The position numbers and the translations under genes are program-made. From positions 24,197,116-24,261,115 of the forward strand of contig NC_067196.1 of assembly GCF_000699445.3 (NCBI RefSeq): DNA of 64,000 nucleotides, read 5' to 3'. The notes beneath the pieces were generated by a model. That model was given only the letters and a program-made list of their open reading frames with translations. It made no database searches and had not been told where the DNA came from. Shown one piece after another: positions 1-12,875 of the stretch (the first letter of the stretch is position 1; every line of letters starts with the position of its first letter). The DNA is from Schistosoma haematobium (Eukaryota; Platyhelminthes; Trematoda; Strigeidida; Schistosomatidae).

Positions 1-359
1 AATACGCTATAATAATAACATGCTAATTGCAATAGGTAAGGTTTTTAAAAGTGTGTACTGATTATCTTTAGTGATTGAACGAGAAGTATTTCACTATATT
101 GTTGATGAATTACAATAGGTAGTATGCGGTTAGAAAAAATGTTTTTATATTCTTGAAAATTGTATGAATTGCCTAAGAAAATAATAAAATACAAACAATC
201 AGTTTTTGAGTGATTTGTATTGGTTGTTTGAATCTTCCCATTGGTAATGACACCTACTTCCCATTGATGTTTAAGACTGCAATTAATCAGTCTATTTTCG
301 GCATATGTGTATCATTTGTAGATTGTATCGATATTCTGAATATGTCATATTGATTATGA

Positions 360-530
360 GCAGATATGGGCATCTGAACTCAAGATTGCTTTTGAAGCGG
401 TCATCAGTGGGTTCGAGTCCCTCGGTGAACATGAACTCAGGGATGCAATTATATCCAGCTGACGAGTCCAACACAGGATGAAATGCCCGTCTTAGATTTT
501 AATGCTTGCTGCCCATTCATCTCTGTTTAT
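360..530 (+). mobile_element. SM-alpha-type hammerhead SINE, family A copy 1
   Basis: A tRNA-like head with a clear pol III B box GGTTCGAGTCC (410-420) is followed by a linker and a hammerhead at 452-498. The 3' tail segment (TGCTTGCTGCCCATTCATCT) resembles the SM-alpha tail. SM-alpha elements are tRNA-derived schistosome retroposons known to encode hammerhead ribozymes. Confidence 0.75.
452..498 (+). ncRNA. Hammerhead ribozyme, family A, core intact
   Basis: CTGACGAG at 459-466, stem II TCC/GGA around AACACA, GAAA at 480-483 and CGTC at 488-491, giving predicted cleavage after C491. Core residues are complete. Stem I (TATCCAG with TTAGATT) has mismatches and stem III is short, so activity would be weak. 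Confidence 0.65.
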
Positions 531-2080
531 AATCCATATCTGATTGCTCATAATCATAGTGTACATGTTGAAAGTGAAGTATAGGTACGAGCCAGTCGGA
601 ATCACGAAAATGATTTATGAGATTTTGTTTGAAATTTGAAATTTCATGACATTGATCTTACATAACATGAAGTATGAAACAGAAATACCTTTGTATAAGG
701 CTTGAAACCGTTAAGATTACAATGAAGAAAATTCTTTTTGTCATTAGAGAGTAGAAAATATGGTGGTCAAAGATTTCTATGTAGATTGTGTATGACAGGA
801 AATCAGTCTTATCTCTGAACCAAAATCCCAAACTCTTAATTCTAACCCCAACCTTAAGCCTTAAAACATTGACTTTTAAATTTATTAACCCTAAAATCTG
901 ATCAGAAACAACTTAAGTACTCCTAAAAATCTTTCTCAGTCCTTATAATGGTTCGAGAAGACATATGCTCTATATTATTATGAAAGATTTACGAGTAGAA
1001 CAACCTATTAAAGACTTGAATAGAACCCTTTATCATGTGAAATTTGTGTACCATTTAAATATAATGGTTTTTCTTTAGAAATAATCCATTTACAATCATT
1101 ATTTTTTTGATCAACTGTCCATAGACAAATATTTATCGCTGTCATCTTGAGCTGGTCCCTTTACCATACTCTTGGAAAAAGAATATGGGATTGTCAGTAA
1201 ATATGTAGAAAATAGTACCTTAGTTCATTCAAATAATTTTGGTTTGGTTTTATCTCTAAAATTTATACACTTATGACAGAAGTTTCAGTAATTTATCAAG
1301 AATAAATCTGCTTGTAAAGCTAAAAGATATGAAACAAATTTTAAATTAATGGTAAACTGTTCATGTAATTTGCAATGAAAATGTTGAGATTTCAGTTTAG
1401 TAACAACACAAAATGTACAAAACGAATTGAATAAAGTATCTTTCAATCGTTAAATTTCTAATAGTGACATTGTAGTTTTCTTTTAAATCCATGAGACTAA
1501 TGTTGCATAATAATAATGAAGCAGATTTAAGTATCACAGTTATTATATTTTTAGGCAGTATCCTGCAAAGCTATCTTTGTCACTATTGATGTACTTCAAT
1601 TCAGATAATGAAACTAGAATTCATTGTTAACGCCGCTGATCAAAGTAACAAGATGATTTTTCCAAATATTACTTTGTGTATTTCATAAAGAAACTTACTT
1701 ATTCCAGCAAGTCTTAGAATAAATTAATCAAGCTTATTTACTTCCAATGTTTGTTCTCTATTGATTGTATCATATTCAGGGATAGTAAGAAAACATCACA
1801 CCTGTATGATTAAATCGTTTGTTTTCGAAATCGAAAGATTAGGTAATCTCTGTGTATGACAATACAACCCGCTCTCATTTACATCTCAGTACTTTTCCGT
1901 TAAACACTAACAGTAACATAAGTTATGTGGTAACATACGGCAATTTTATAGTTTTAACTTTCTTAATAAATGATGTAAATTGTAAATATCTACGTAAATC
2001 ATGAATCATAGACATATGGCAGTTTAAAAATTTCCACGTCTATTTATTTAGATATGATAACGATATTTTAAAATGTTGGT
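531..2080. other. AT-rich stretch with no gene seen
   Basis: No long frame, splice-bounded exon or repeat that I can name. A CTAA-rich run at 820-900 faintly recalls the MITE interior. Confidence 0.5.
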
Positions 2081-2256
2081 TTCAACTAAAAAGGGATATA
2101 TTTACTTCCGAACAAATGTAATTGTGCCAGTGTAATTGCATTAGTGGGAAATAAAATGTTTTTTTTGCAAAGCGTCTTTGAAAATCCAATAAAATTACAA
2201 TATATGACTGATTTCAATAGGTATTTTAGTAGTAAAGCATATAATAGTAGACTTAC

Positions 2257-2628
2257 ATCTCCATTACGTGGATCACTTAGAATGAGATATGGTTCACCAT
2301 TATTATCATCGATTGACATGTTAAAACTGCGTACATATGTGTAACACCCTTGCATCAGTAGTTCAACAGCAGTTTGTGTATTTGGTAATACATTTTTAGG
2401 AGTAACTTCAAATGTTCTCAAATGTTGTACTTTATACGTTTTTACATGTCTGGAATTGTTTCTATTTCCATTCATCTTGTTATGTATTTCTGGAAAGATA
2501 TTTGAAAGTTTACTTTTATATATAATTTCAATATTCTTGTGATACATGAAATGATAAAGTGAAAAATTGTAATCATGGTAAAGCTTTAAACAAGCTTTTC
2601 GTATTCCATAGGATACCACATTTATCAT
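2257..2628 (-). CDS. Candidate further exon of the unrecognised minus-strand gene
   Basis: A 124-codon open segment bounded by an acceptor (TTTTTATTGTGAG) and a GTAAGTCT donor, phase 0 at both ends. It could therefore follow the exon ending at 19897 after a ~17 kb intron. I see no competing exon between them. The peptide begins MINVVSYGIRKACLKLYHDY and contains HLRTFEVTPKNVLP and PYLILSDPRNGD just before the donor. The first ATG coincides with the exon start and is probably internal. The part LRTFEVTPKNVLPNTQTAVE, followed by a LLMQG segment, faintly recalls the TP-DVN-RPS-CL-NFLL-GR stretch of Asunder/INTS13. That is too weak to assign. The exon may instead belong to a separate gene running off the left edge. 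Confidence 0.4.
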
Positions 2629-2710
2629 CTCACAATAAAAAGTACATTGAATAGGTGAAGACGTTGTACTATGAACATTTAATAATTAGTTTATTTTATT
2701 AAATCTTATT

Positions 2711-2992
2711 TGTTAACAATACTACAGTGAACAGAACACGGGTGGGGGCAATCGAATTATATTTATCACAAAATTACAGAGTTACTTGGTAAAATAGAAA
2801 AACCATACTATAATACTGAATTTGCAAAATTTTCAATAATTGTCTCGAACTTCATTGTTGTTGCATTTCTATACTAATTGCTTTCTATTCCCGCTCTTCC
2901 TTTCTTGATCTTCCCTATCTTCTGCTGCCAGACATTACATTCCTGACTCGCGTCATATACTACTTATATCAATATAAGTAGCACACACCACA
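2711..2992. mobile_element. Solo-LTR-like repeat, copy 1
   Basis: A ~280-bp block bounded by TGTTAACAATACTACAG and GCACACACCACA (TG...CA ends). It recurs in reverse complement at 61957-62229. Shared stretches include AACACGGGTGGGG, GAGTTACTTGGTAAAATAG and AGACATTACATTCCTGACTC. No internal coding region is present, as expected of a solo LTR. I cannot fix its transcriptional orientation or the retrotransposon family. Confidence 0.6.
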
Positions 2993-3237
2993 ATACAACT
3001 AATCTCATTCTTGTCAAGAACAATCAGATGATCAATAAAGTACTGGCTTTTATTAAGTTTTCAAGATAAAGTTATGAAAATATTATATAATTGAAAGGAT
3101 TAGTACTTACGTATGAAAGAATCAAAGATCATATTTAATACTAAATAATTATCATTTATGTCGACATATTTCTGATATTATTTTCAAGATTTAGTATTAT
3201 TGTTTAATCGTATTCAATTGAAAAACGTAGCATTTTG

Positions 3238-3402
3238 TTAAAGAGGAAGAAAGTATTTGTAAAATCTCAGTGAAAGAATTTGAAGTAAATCCAAAGTCGA
3301 ATAATTTTGATGTTTGATTATATTTCCCTGAAAAAGCTTGGATCAGATTGCCAGGCGAAATGTTAGATTTACTTCAAATTCAAATACTTTCTTCCTCTTT
3401 AA
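3238..3402. repeat. Imperfect inverted repeat around the Penelope-type motif
   Basis: A 22-bp perfect outer arm pair (3238-3259 with 3381-3402) and a 16-bp perfect inner pair (3276-3291, GAATTTGAAGTAAATC, with 3366-3381). The left arm carries an extra 16 nt between the two blocks (3260-3275). The loop of about 75 nt holds the degenerate hammerhead on its right side. It would fold as a long hairpin in either strand. Confidence 0.8.
3328..3366 (+). ncRNA. Degenerate Penelope-type hammerhead motif
   Basis: The layout matches the 12.9 kb copy: CTGAAAA, a six-pair stem II (GCTTGG with CCAGGC around a 9-nt loop), then GAAATGTTA. The G8 position of the core is A, which should abolish cleavage. The sequence downstream (GATTTACTTCAAAT) resembles GATTACTTCAAAT downstream of the 12.9 kb copy, supporting common ancestry. 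Confidence 0.5.
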
Positions 3403-4639
3403 TGTCTCACATCAACTCGGCGCCCAAATACTATGAAACTATTCGATCAAATTTAAACGAAAGTTCTTATATGACATTTTGTTGATGTAATTGATGAACT
3501 AATAATTTTAGTGTTTATTATTGTCGGTATGAATATGGTTACATCTGTTCATTGTAAACATTTTTAATAGAACGACAACTCAAAAATGAATCAATGTATC
3601 ACCAAATACCTATTCTCAATTTAGTATTTTTTTAATTCCTTAAGTTTTCGATTCTAAACAGACATCCTACGATGCTATCAATGATTTCTATTTCATTCCT
3701 GAATTCTTTAAGTCTCACTAGTCATTTTTTCACGTTTACGCCCACTGCATAGTCTGAAAATCCTATGTTCAGTCCCTGGCTGGATTTTTATTGAATACTG
3801 CAGAAAGGCTCCAAACTACGATGAAATAACCATCCAACTCTTCTTGATTTTTAACAGCTACTTAACTACAGTCAACCTGTGAAGGAGGTAATCTTCGTCT
3901 TAAAAAAATCTCAAATTTCTTTTCAAAATTAATTATCAGTAAAATATTTACAAATTGTGGTAGTATTGTTAATTAGTGACACTTGATACTGAGTTGTAAA
4001 ATCAATCGATGTATTTTTATCCCCTAACTTTACACAATGATTATTTAGTTCTTTTTGTAGATACTACTTAAAATGTTGAAGTAGTATACAAAACAAATTT
4101 GCACATTAGTTGACATCCATTTTATTGTAAATTAAGTCTCACGTTCAATAAAAAAGGAACTGTGCATTAAAAAAATTTTTTTTAGTTTTCAGCTATTGAT
4201 TATATATTTTTAGTGTGAGTAATTTTACTCTAAGTATACTAGACTGAGACACTTCTGAAATAGTTGTTAGATCAATACTTTAAGAATGTGACGTATTGAT
4301 TACTTGCTTAATGTAACTAAACGTTAACCCTAAAAAAACAACAATCAGATCTTAAAATTTTAATGAAGATCATGCGTTATATAGAATGACGCATATTTTA
4401 AAATTACTACTTATTTGTCATGAAAACAAGTTACCTAAGCAAAGTATAAAAATGATTAGAAAAGCATTTTGGCATAAATCATAAAGCTACTTTAAAGACA
4501 CCGTTATCACAGACTACTAACCTAATTCTAATTTTAATGCGGATTAATACTCTAGTACAATTAATGAAAGTGCACATAGAACAAACAAAAGTTTTAGTCT
4601 ATAGAAATATTTCTTTGCCATTGAAATAATCTATTGTTG
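3403..4639. other. AT-rich stretch, nothing recognised
   Basis: Only short frames. If the 2.3-2.6 kb exon belongs to the 20-21 kb gene, this is intron. Confidence 0.5.
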
Positions 4640-4775
4640 TATACGCATGTCCTGGGTTCGAGTCCAGAACGCGGGCTCATGTACCAGGAATGCTAAGGAG
4701 TCCCATACTAGGACAAAACAGCCGTACAGTGCTTCCAGGTTTCCAATGGTAGTCTAACGCTAATCATTTTATGAT
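4640..4775 (+). mobile_element. Hammerhead SINE, family B copy 1, degenerate
   Basis: B box GGTTCGAGTCC at 4655-4665, then a hammerhead remnant (CTAAGGAG at 4693-4700, stem II TCCCATACTAGGA, ACAAAACAGCCGTAC) and the tail CAGTGCTTCCAGGTTTCC. Core G5 and G12 are mutated. Family B differs from SM-alpha in using a CTGAGGAG core and a CAGTGCTTCCAGG tail. Confidence 0.7.
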
Positions 4776-7700
4776 ACTTGGTATATTAACTATTATAGAC
4801 TAGTAAAGAAATGTCACTGACGTGATCAAAACAGAAATTAGTATTACACTGTTAAGAGGTCTATAACTACTCTGAAACATTGGTTTCACACAGCAGCAAA
4901 ACTCAAGTCACCACTCCTTAATCCATAAGAAAACTTCTAGGCTATATGTATTCTGAACTGAGACAAGCGAACTGTTGTTTACACAATCATTAATGAGGTA
5001 GTAAATTTATTTTGCAAAAAATTTTTATTACACTCATAGTATTGCCATTCTCACCACTTTTGAAGGTACTGTATATTAGTTATCACGGATTGTTTGAAAA
5101 TGATTACCAACATTACGTGTTATTTACCAATGTTTACAGTCCCTTAACATGGTATAAGTTGACTACTTGATTTATAGTAGCATCTCTAATCGTCAGTAAG
5201 AAAAATTCCAGTAACAGGAAATTTCAGTAGATTGGTTTACTTGCCTTGTATTTGCATATGGGTTGCAGCTAATGGTAAAGGCTGGACCTATTAAGGTCTG
5301 ATATTACAGTTATCCGATAGACGGTCAAAATGGGTAGACCAAGGTTACCCCCCTACCTCTGGTAATATAAGCGAGTCTGATACAGAAATCTTTCTCATAC
5401 GGAAAGTGTCTTTAAATTATAGCTTAAATGATAAATATGTGTCGAGAAAATACTATATATAAGAACTGTCATATCAACCTGCGGGGTATTAAACCTATAG
5501 TGAAAGTTAGACTTAGGGACTTGTCTTTTAATATGGTTTATAATATTGTGTATTCGATTGTGTCTCAATCCCTTCCCAGAGTTGTTGAAAATATTAAACC
5601 AGAAAAAACATTCCTGTTGTGTCAGCATCACTGGAACAGGAGATTGGAAGAGTATTCCGTAATGAGATTGAAGTTTTCCTTATAAAATTTGCGACGGTAA
5701 ATGAAGCATCAACCACAGATTTTATCTTAAAAGTAAAAGGAGTGGTTAGCATTTAAATGTTTATAATAGTTTTTATTTCATAAAGAATCCTACATAACCC
5801 ATAAAGACCAGATCGTAGCTGTAATAATAATTGGCCACCCCACTAGAGGGTTTCTTGGTGTGTCACATTTTGAAGATAAACTAAATGGAACAGTTAAATC
5901 TATAGGAAATGGCCGTATAAATTTCCGTGAGTTTATAGTATTCAACTAAGTAATTGGACGTGATTTTTGCCCAGGAAGACCTCAACGAATACATGTATGG
6001 GTAAAGATAAACTAGACAAAGTATGGTATTAAGTGATAATAAAAATACGATATTCATAAACACATAAATCAGCTTCAGAGTAGAAAATATACCGGTCATT
6101 AATCACAGGTTAAATCACTAAATGTGGTAGTTAAACAGGAGAATGAACCACAGGTAGATTTCAGAAAAAAGCGATCACACTAAAAAGAGACGACTGTTCT
6201 ACATGACGGCAAAGACAAAAGTTCATGTTCAGTCTTCGAGAGGAAGATAATGTGACCATCTCAGGTGGCTTGTGAGATTATCCAAGGAATGTGAACGGTG
6301 AAATACCTCGAATATCATTTCATATTGTAATGTGCGTTTTTTCCCTTTGTACCTTCAGATAATAAGATTTTGTTCTGGTCTGTTATCTGGCTCTCTAGTG
6401 AAAATTCGGATTACTTAGAGCAAGCATCGCACGTGGTTAAGTCGATACAAGATCATAACACTAATCTTTGTTATAAGTATTTTATTTATTTATTTTCATT
6501 TAATTCATCTTCAGACGAACTATTAAGTCAGCTTTTCTTTTTTACAAAACCTTGTGTTTATCTGTTGCTGACGTTGATAACCGAAGATGATTAGTATTGG
6601 CATATATGCGTCCGGAAAGGTGTAACTCGATATTGCTAACTATTCATAAGGTACTATTAAAGTTAGATGGGTTGTAATGTTGGTTGTGTTCAAAATTTAA
6701 ATTAAGCTTTCATACATATAAGTTGTAAGTAATCTAAAGTTCATCCTAAAATGAAATGCAAGTGAAATTCTTTGACCGTCTCCTCGAAAATTGAACTATG
6801 AAAAAACTACATGAAAACAACATAATCATTAAAAGAATTAAACTTTTAGGAACGTATCGATAAATATATTAAAACAGAAAACGTTCGTGTCAAAGACTAT
6901 ATACTTGGATAAAAGCTTATTTCTCACATCTTGAATTTAAAAGGGATGAGGTTGTTGAACTGATTAACCATAAGACTATAGATTAGTTATCTAGCATTAA
7001 GGTTTGTTAACTGCTCCTTTACATAGACGTAAGGATTTTGGTTCTCTTTCCTAAATACCTCCGACTGTACAGATCAATTAACATTCATATATATAGATAG
7101 AACTGAGAAACAGGTGCATACTCATATCTCTGACGATATCCCAATGAACTTGAGATTAAAATGTATCATTGATCTAAACGGTGTAATACTATAAAGATTT
7201 ATTTACTACAGAACTTCTGTAAATATAACTAATTTCTATGACTTTAACAATCAATATAGTTGTAGAATAACTGGATATTCGGACCCGACTGATACAACTA
7301 TCTTTAAAAAATTTCCTACGAAAATTTAAAATTGATATATATTATTTAAAATTCGACAACAATAAGAAGACAGATAACTAGAAAGTATCATCGCCCTGAA
7401 GGGTCCTTCAGTGTTTCATTATATATACAAGTAGCTACTTACTATTCAAAGACAGTAAAGTGAGAATACTAATTTGAAGGCAATTTTCATTATTGGTTAC
7501 AACTGGGAAGCTATTAAGAACTGAGTAATTCTTGATACTGAATTGGTTGTTATGTAAAGTTCATTGTAAGTATTCTTATTGTATTTTATATGAGGTTAAA
7601 CATATGAATTTCGCACATCACAAAAAAGATCATTATATTATCACGAATTCTGTCGAAACTAACTCTTTCTAACTTAATGGGAATTTTGCTTGTCTTCCTC

Positions 7701-8224
7701 TTCTAGTAATAAACGACTGAATATTGTATACCCAAATATTCCTAATGAAACGTTTGCAGTGTTTAGTGAGGAATCTCACTTACTAAAACCAGTTATATCA
7801 GGGAAAAAGTGACTATTCACCTATGATTTTGAACGAAATTTGAAAAATGACTGAAGTTAGTAAATGTTAAAAATTATTCTGAAATAAATTGTTTTCAGAG
7901 TGTAACGTGCATTCCTATATGCGAAAATTATTTCACCATACTTGTACGAACTTGTTGTTTTCCGAGTATACTATTATGAGAACAAATTATTTTTCGATAC
8001 GTTTTTGGACTTTTTTCGTCTAGGTGATAATTACCTTGAAAAAAACGTTTATAATTAAAAGTCGTATGATTAACTAACTGTCATGAATTCATTTGGTGTT
8101 GTTTTATTTTTATCGCCACATTATTATTTAGGACTGAAATTGATCAGTATCCTATTAGCATGTATGCATCCTGTAGGGATTGTCTCGATATTGCCATAAT
8201 TCACAAGCATTTTAAACAAAAACA
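4776..8224. other. Long stretch without identifiable genes
   Basis: Open frames at 5428-5685 and 5881-6099 have no splice context or family resemblance. A more GC-balanced patch at 5260-5700 may be an old repeat that I cannot name. Confidence 0.45.
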
Positions 8225-8455
8225 GATAGTGGCAAGCAGTGGAATCCAGGACGCGAGGTTTCATCCTGTTCAGAACTTGTCAACTGGATGTGCCTGTACC
8301 TCAGAGTTGATGTTCACTCCGGGACTCAAATCCAATACCATTCGCTTCAAATGACATCGCGTTATCCACTCGGCTTTGACATGCAGGCACATCCAGCTGA
8401 CGAGTCACAAATAGGACGAAACGCACGTCCTGAATTTCATTGCTAGCCACTATTC
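8225..8455. mobile_element. SM-alpha-type SINE, family A copy 2, with a second inverted hammerhead module
   Basis: The tRNA-like head is on the minus strand (8390-8286, A-box-like CGAGTGGATAACG and B-box-like GGATTTGAGTCCC). It is followed on that strand by a degenerate hammerhead (8285-8240: TTGACAAG replaces CTGACGAG, GAAA kept, cleavage triplet GTC kept) and the tail GGATTCCACTGC. Immediately 5' of the head, a second hammerhead module runs outward on the plus strand (8383-8455) with its own tail. The element is therefore a head flanked by two diverging ribozyme-tail modules. Confidence 0.75.
8391..8436 (+). ncRNA. Hammerhead ribozyme, family A, core intact
   Basis: CTGACGAG at 8397-8404, stem II GTC/GAC (with a mismatch) around a CAAATA-type loop, GAAACGCACGTC at 8418-8429. 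Predicted cleavage is after C8429. Stem I pairs TCCAG with CTGAA (one mismatch). This matches the schistosome SM-alpha hammerhead, differing at a few stem positions. Confidence 0.75.
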
Positions 8456-9239
8456 ATATTTGCCTAAAATAACTGTCATAAAGTTTTCCTATTCAAACAT
8501 TGTTTTAAATGTTGATTATCAATATTATTGGGAACTTTCATTGAGTTGATACTCTGGTTTTACCAAATAATTTTGTATAGCACTGATTTTATAATTAACT
8601 ATGTATGGATGAATAAGCTCAGTAATGAATAGAGAAAACATTTATTCATATACTAGAATCAGATTTTCTCTTCTAATTATAGTCCATAACTGAGTCGTTC
8701 ATTAACATATTTTTAATTATTGGATTTTTTGCTAATAGAAATTGATGAATAAAACTTCATTAAAAACCAGTTAACTTCATTATTTTGTACAAATAGATAT
8801 GTTATGATGTAAATGGTTAGTTCTTTGTTTTTTACATTGAATTCATTTAAAATTACAGAAATACATAATTATCATTGAACAGTGAATGAAGCTAATATTT
8901 AGAAAAAAGATATATTTACATTTTTAAGTAGTATATTCAGTTTACTAATATTCAATTATCATAATTACTTTGGAAACGGGTTTTAATGTTTTAGAGTTAC
9001 ATAAATAATTATCGACTATTCACCATTTACTACGAAAACATTGAATTTGTATTATGATACAAAGAATAAATTATGTCAACGGCAAGTTCAATTAAAAATT
9101 TATTAAATTCAGTATTATGAGTATCACAAAGTGAGCTACGTCAGACATTTATTAGAAACAGGGAGATACTGAATAGCTGTTTCATTTTAGTATGAACCTT
9201 TTCATCTATGACCATAAGAGGGATCTAATCATCAACCTT

Positions 9240-9410
9240 CAGTTACACTGCAGATACTTAACTTTGAGACCATTGAATTTGGACCCTATGATGCAATGGT
9301 GGATATACACTGCTAAGGGGTCCTATATTAGGAAGAAACAATTATTCAGTGCATCCTGGTTTCCAACAAATATCTAACTGTAGTTGATTCATGATTTCAA
9401 TAACATTCAA
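9240..9410 (+). mobile_element. Hammerhead SINE, family B copy 2, degenerate
   Basis: A weak tRNA-like head (9250-9295), then CTAAGGGG (9313-9320), stem II TCCTATATTAGGA, GAAA (9335-9338) and the tail CAGTGCATCCTGG, ending TTGATTCATGATTTCAA. Several core changes. Confidence 0.6.
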
Positions 9411-9651
9411 CGATCTTCACAAATCTCTTTTTACTAAAAAATCAATATTATTTATAAAAAAAAATAGATTAACACATTTTAATTGAAATGACAAATAATT
9501 CTAGGTGAATTTCATAGATTTTTCTATGGATAACTAAAGGATAACTAAAATAACATGAACTGACAAATTTCCAAATTATCTTTGATCTATTCATAATCAT
9601 TATTAACTTTATACTCTTTTGAAGAGATATGGAAAGAAGCAAAGAAAATCA

Positions 9652-9683
9652 CTTTTATTATTATTATTATTATTATTATTACA
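9652..9683. repeat. TTA trinucleotide microsatellite
   Basis: About ten uninterrupted TTA units after ACTTTTA. Confidence 0.9.
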
Positions 9684-11184
9684 GAATACTCAATACATAC
9701 TTCTTTAGGTCATTTGAATTCTTTAATAAGTATGTATATTTGACAATTTTATTTAGTTAAAATATAAATGAATCATTAGTTACATTAAATCTTTATAATT
9801 TTATGATACATTTAGTACTCAATAGAATACCATAGCAATTAATTATTAAAGAATTGATAAATTAATAAAATACAATCAGAATTGATCTATCCATAACCTT
9901 TCATTAGTTTATATTGATAAAATGTTAACCATTATATAACAGGGCTGTTTATTGAGTTGAATTTTAAAAATTTCATCATAGTTAACTTGTTTTGTAGTAA
10001 TGGTAACAATAATAATAATGCAATAAAGTATCCTTTCTCTCAGCAACAAAATGATTTGTAATCAATAAATGTTAACTTATTAAAATAAGGTGAATATTTT
10101 GAAATGAATTCATTGTATTATTAGTAACGATAGAATTTGTTAACAATACAAAACTGACTCAAGTTAATTAGTTATCCTTTTAGATTTATTTGTTCATTGT
10201 GATAAATTCTATTTCTATCATTATTTAAGGTGAATATTATTATTCACTTTTACTTAATTTGCTTTATTATACAATACAGTAATAATTGATAGTGTATAGT
10301 TAATCATGTTATGGTTCCATATTACACCAGATATATATATATATAATTCACTGTTGTAAATTTTCATTAATTCTCTATGAGATTTGATCTCAGAATTGTC
10401 TTATGTTTACCGATTGTATAATTTAGTCTTATAATTGTAAATATTGATTAAAAGTAAGTTAAATTCAATGATCTCCAACATATTAACAAGTAATTCATAA
10501 TTACTAATAATTAATGATTTTGTATACCTTCTAAGAAGATCAAACAAGCTGTATATTGTTATCATTTCACTGTATACAATTCGTTAATCATAGTTCTGAT
10601 ACATATCGGTAATTTTAAACCAAGCATTCTACTTGTTTTAATTTAACAGAATTATTTACAGTCATTGAAAAGAGTAGGATATTTGGTGAAGTTAGATAAT
10701 AATTTTATCTTTTGATAGGATTTGTGGTATTTCCAGGCATGATAATATTCTTATTAAAAAAATGTCATCCGATCTTCATCATTCGATGTTATTAAAAATT
10801 ATTCAGTAAAGATATAGCATAGTGACAGCCAGGAGTCAATCCATCAGAATTAAGATAACTCCTTATGTACTCTGAGCGAAATTTAAACTTGTTTGTTATT
10901 ATTAATCAGAGGAATATTGAGAATAATGGGTTCTTAAAATGTTCAGAATCAGTAGAAATATCTGTGATGCAGTTGAAATGTGAGTTTAACATGGTGCTTA
11001 AGCTAAATGACAAAACATACCTGTTACTAAAGAAAATTGTGTGTTAAAGTGCTTAATGTAGTTCATTAGGAAGTTAGAGGTCCTTAATGAAGTCAGATAA
11101 TATTCTTTCTTTCTAAATCTTCCTTGAAATCTCAACCCTAGGTTTCTTAAATTTGTGAACAGAACGGTAGCAAAATCTTGCTTT

Positions 11185-11350
11185 ATCACTGATGTCAGTT
11201 ATTGATGAAAATTCCAACCCTTATTTGTAAACCTAACTCAAAAGCCTAGCCTCACTCTAAATGCGTAACCCTAATTTTTTCAAATTATAACCGATGTCAT
11301 GTAGTGATGATAACTCTATGGAGTAATAACCGTAACTCTCAACACTTATC
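11185..11350 (+). repeat. Possible degenerate MITE fragment
   Basis: CTGATGTCAGTTATTGATG followed by AACCCTTATTTGTAAACCTAA-like text corresponds to the interior of the MITE family. Terminal repeats are not found. Confidence 0.3.
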
Positions 11351-12314
11351 ATGTAACCTTGACCTTTTTTCTTTAGTACAAAAAATAATTTGGCATGTGA
11401 AATTTCATAATTCACATCAAAGCTATTATTCCACTACTATTTAATTACTTTACATTGTCAACTGTTATGTAACTATGCAGTATTTTCTGGTTGACTGATA
11501 GACTGCTCAATGTGCTCAATATATTATACTTTCACCAATTAATCCTTCAAGAAAACAATGGAGACAGTAATAACGTTTTGTTATAAAGCAAATTAGGAAC
11601 ACAATCATTTTATTACTACTGTTATTTAGTGTTTACGTGCTAAAAGGGACATTTATACAGAATAAGGTTTATATCTTGACTAATTTCATTTTATTTGTTG
11701 CGGTCTAATTTTACCCATTACATTTAAAGTTTATGATTGATGTTTATAATACTTAACGACTTAATTTTATTCATAGACTTATTCTAAATGAAGACAGAAA
11801 TACTACAAATCATCATGGTTTTTTACATTTTCAAACGATGAATAAGAAACTTTCTATAACAGTCATAAAAAATATTTGTACTCATCATAAATCTTTCATT
11901 ATAGAATAACAAAATAATAGAGAATTATGTAACTTACCTTCAATCCAATTATGATCAAACTAACTTTCTCTTTATCTTTTGGCTTTAAGTAAAGAGTTTA
12001 TATTATAAATACGCTGTATGATATAAATACTTAAATTATATTGGTCAACAACTACATACCCAATTATGTTTTGTTGTTGTTGTTTGTTTCTTTTGAGAAA
12101 AAAAATATGCTGACTTTAAAACACAATTCAATACAGTGATTTTGTTTAAGATTTTTTTAAACTAAATGAGTAGGCGTTATCTACATAGTTTTATTGTTAA
12201 TTAAATAATATAGTTAAAAGAGTTCTTTCCAATTACATCTTAAATGAATTTACATTTTAAATGATTAACTATGTATTAATTAACTGACTAACATTTTAAT
12301 AATAATAAATTTTA

Positions 12315-12718
12315 AATAGTTGAGATCATGAGTCAGTTGAAGCTAGACCACTATGGAAAACTTGGACGCACTAGACGGCCGTTTTGTCCTATTGTGGGAC
12401 TCCTCAACAATGCGCATCCTCGTGAAATTCGAACCCCTTTTGATATTACTTAACATATGCTCACTAGTGACTAACTTTAAGAGGTATTTTCTGGAGTTCT
12501 AGTAAGAAGCAGTGACTGATGGAGGTCAACTGAGTCAGTTGTGAGATAGGAACTCACTGACGATAATAGTGGGTATGTCGCTCAATTTCGTGGATTGGTT
12601 GAAGTTAGACATTAACAACGTTGAATGCCGGCTCAGTGGTCTAGTGCTTAAGCGCTCGCGCGCGAGACTGATAGGTCTTAGGTTCGAATCTTGCGAGGTG
12701 GGATCGTGGATGCCATAT
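12315..12718. mobile_element. Hammerhead SINE, family B copy 3, twin-priming-like inversion
   Basis: The left half (12440-12315, minus) reads B box, hammerhead (TTGAGGAG, ACAAAA in place of GAAA) and tail. The right half (about 12455-12718, plus) carries a long 5' leader, GAAGTTAGACATTAACA, then the tRNA-like head (GGCTCAGTGGTCTAGTG near 12630, B box GGTTCGAATC near 12683), and stops in the head-hammerhead linker. The 5' half is inverted relative to the 3' half, the structure expected from twin priming during target-primed reverse transcription. Confidence 0.7.
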
Positions 12719-12875
12719 ACTATATATACTATAATATCTACAGAAACCCCTTTTTATAATAATAACTTTGTAAATTATTAAATTTCTATGCTAAACAAAA
12801 ATAGTATTATAGTCATTAACCAATTATTGAGAATAAATTGTAAAATCATCTGATAATTCAATTTTAATTATTATC

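Larger units (their letters stand above)
9411..12314. other. AT-rich stretch, microsatellite and weak MITE fragment only
   Basis: Very AT-rich with dense stops in all frames. Confidence 0.5.

Noticed and set aside
5428..5685. 85-codon plus-strand frame as a gene
   Set aside because: No recognised domain, overlaps a comparable antisense frame and has no splice sites. Possibly old repeat sequence.
9652..9683. CRISPR-like or satellite array
   Set aside because: Simple trinucleotide repeat only. No direct repeats with unique spacers occur anywhere in the window.
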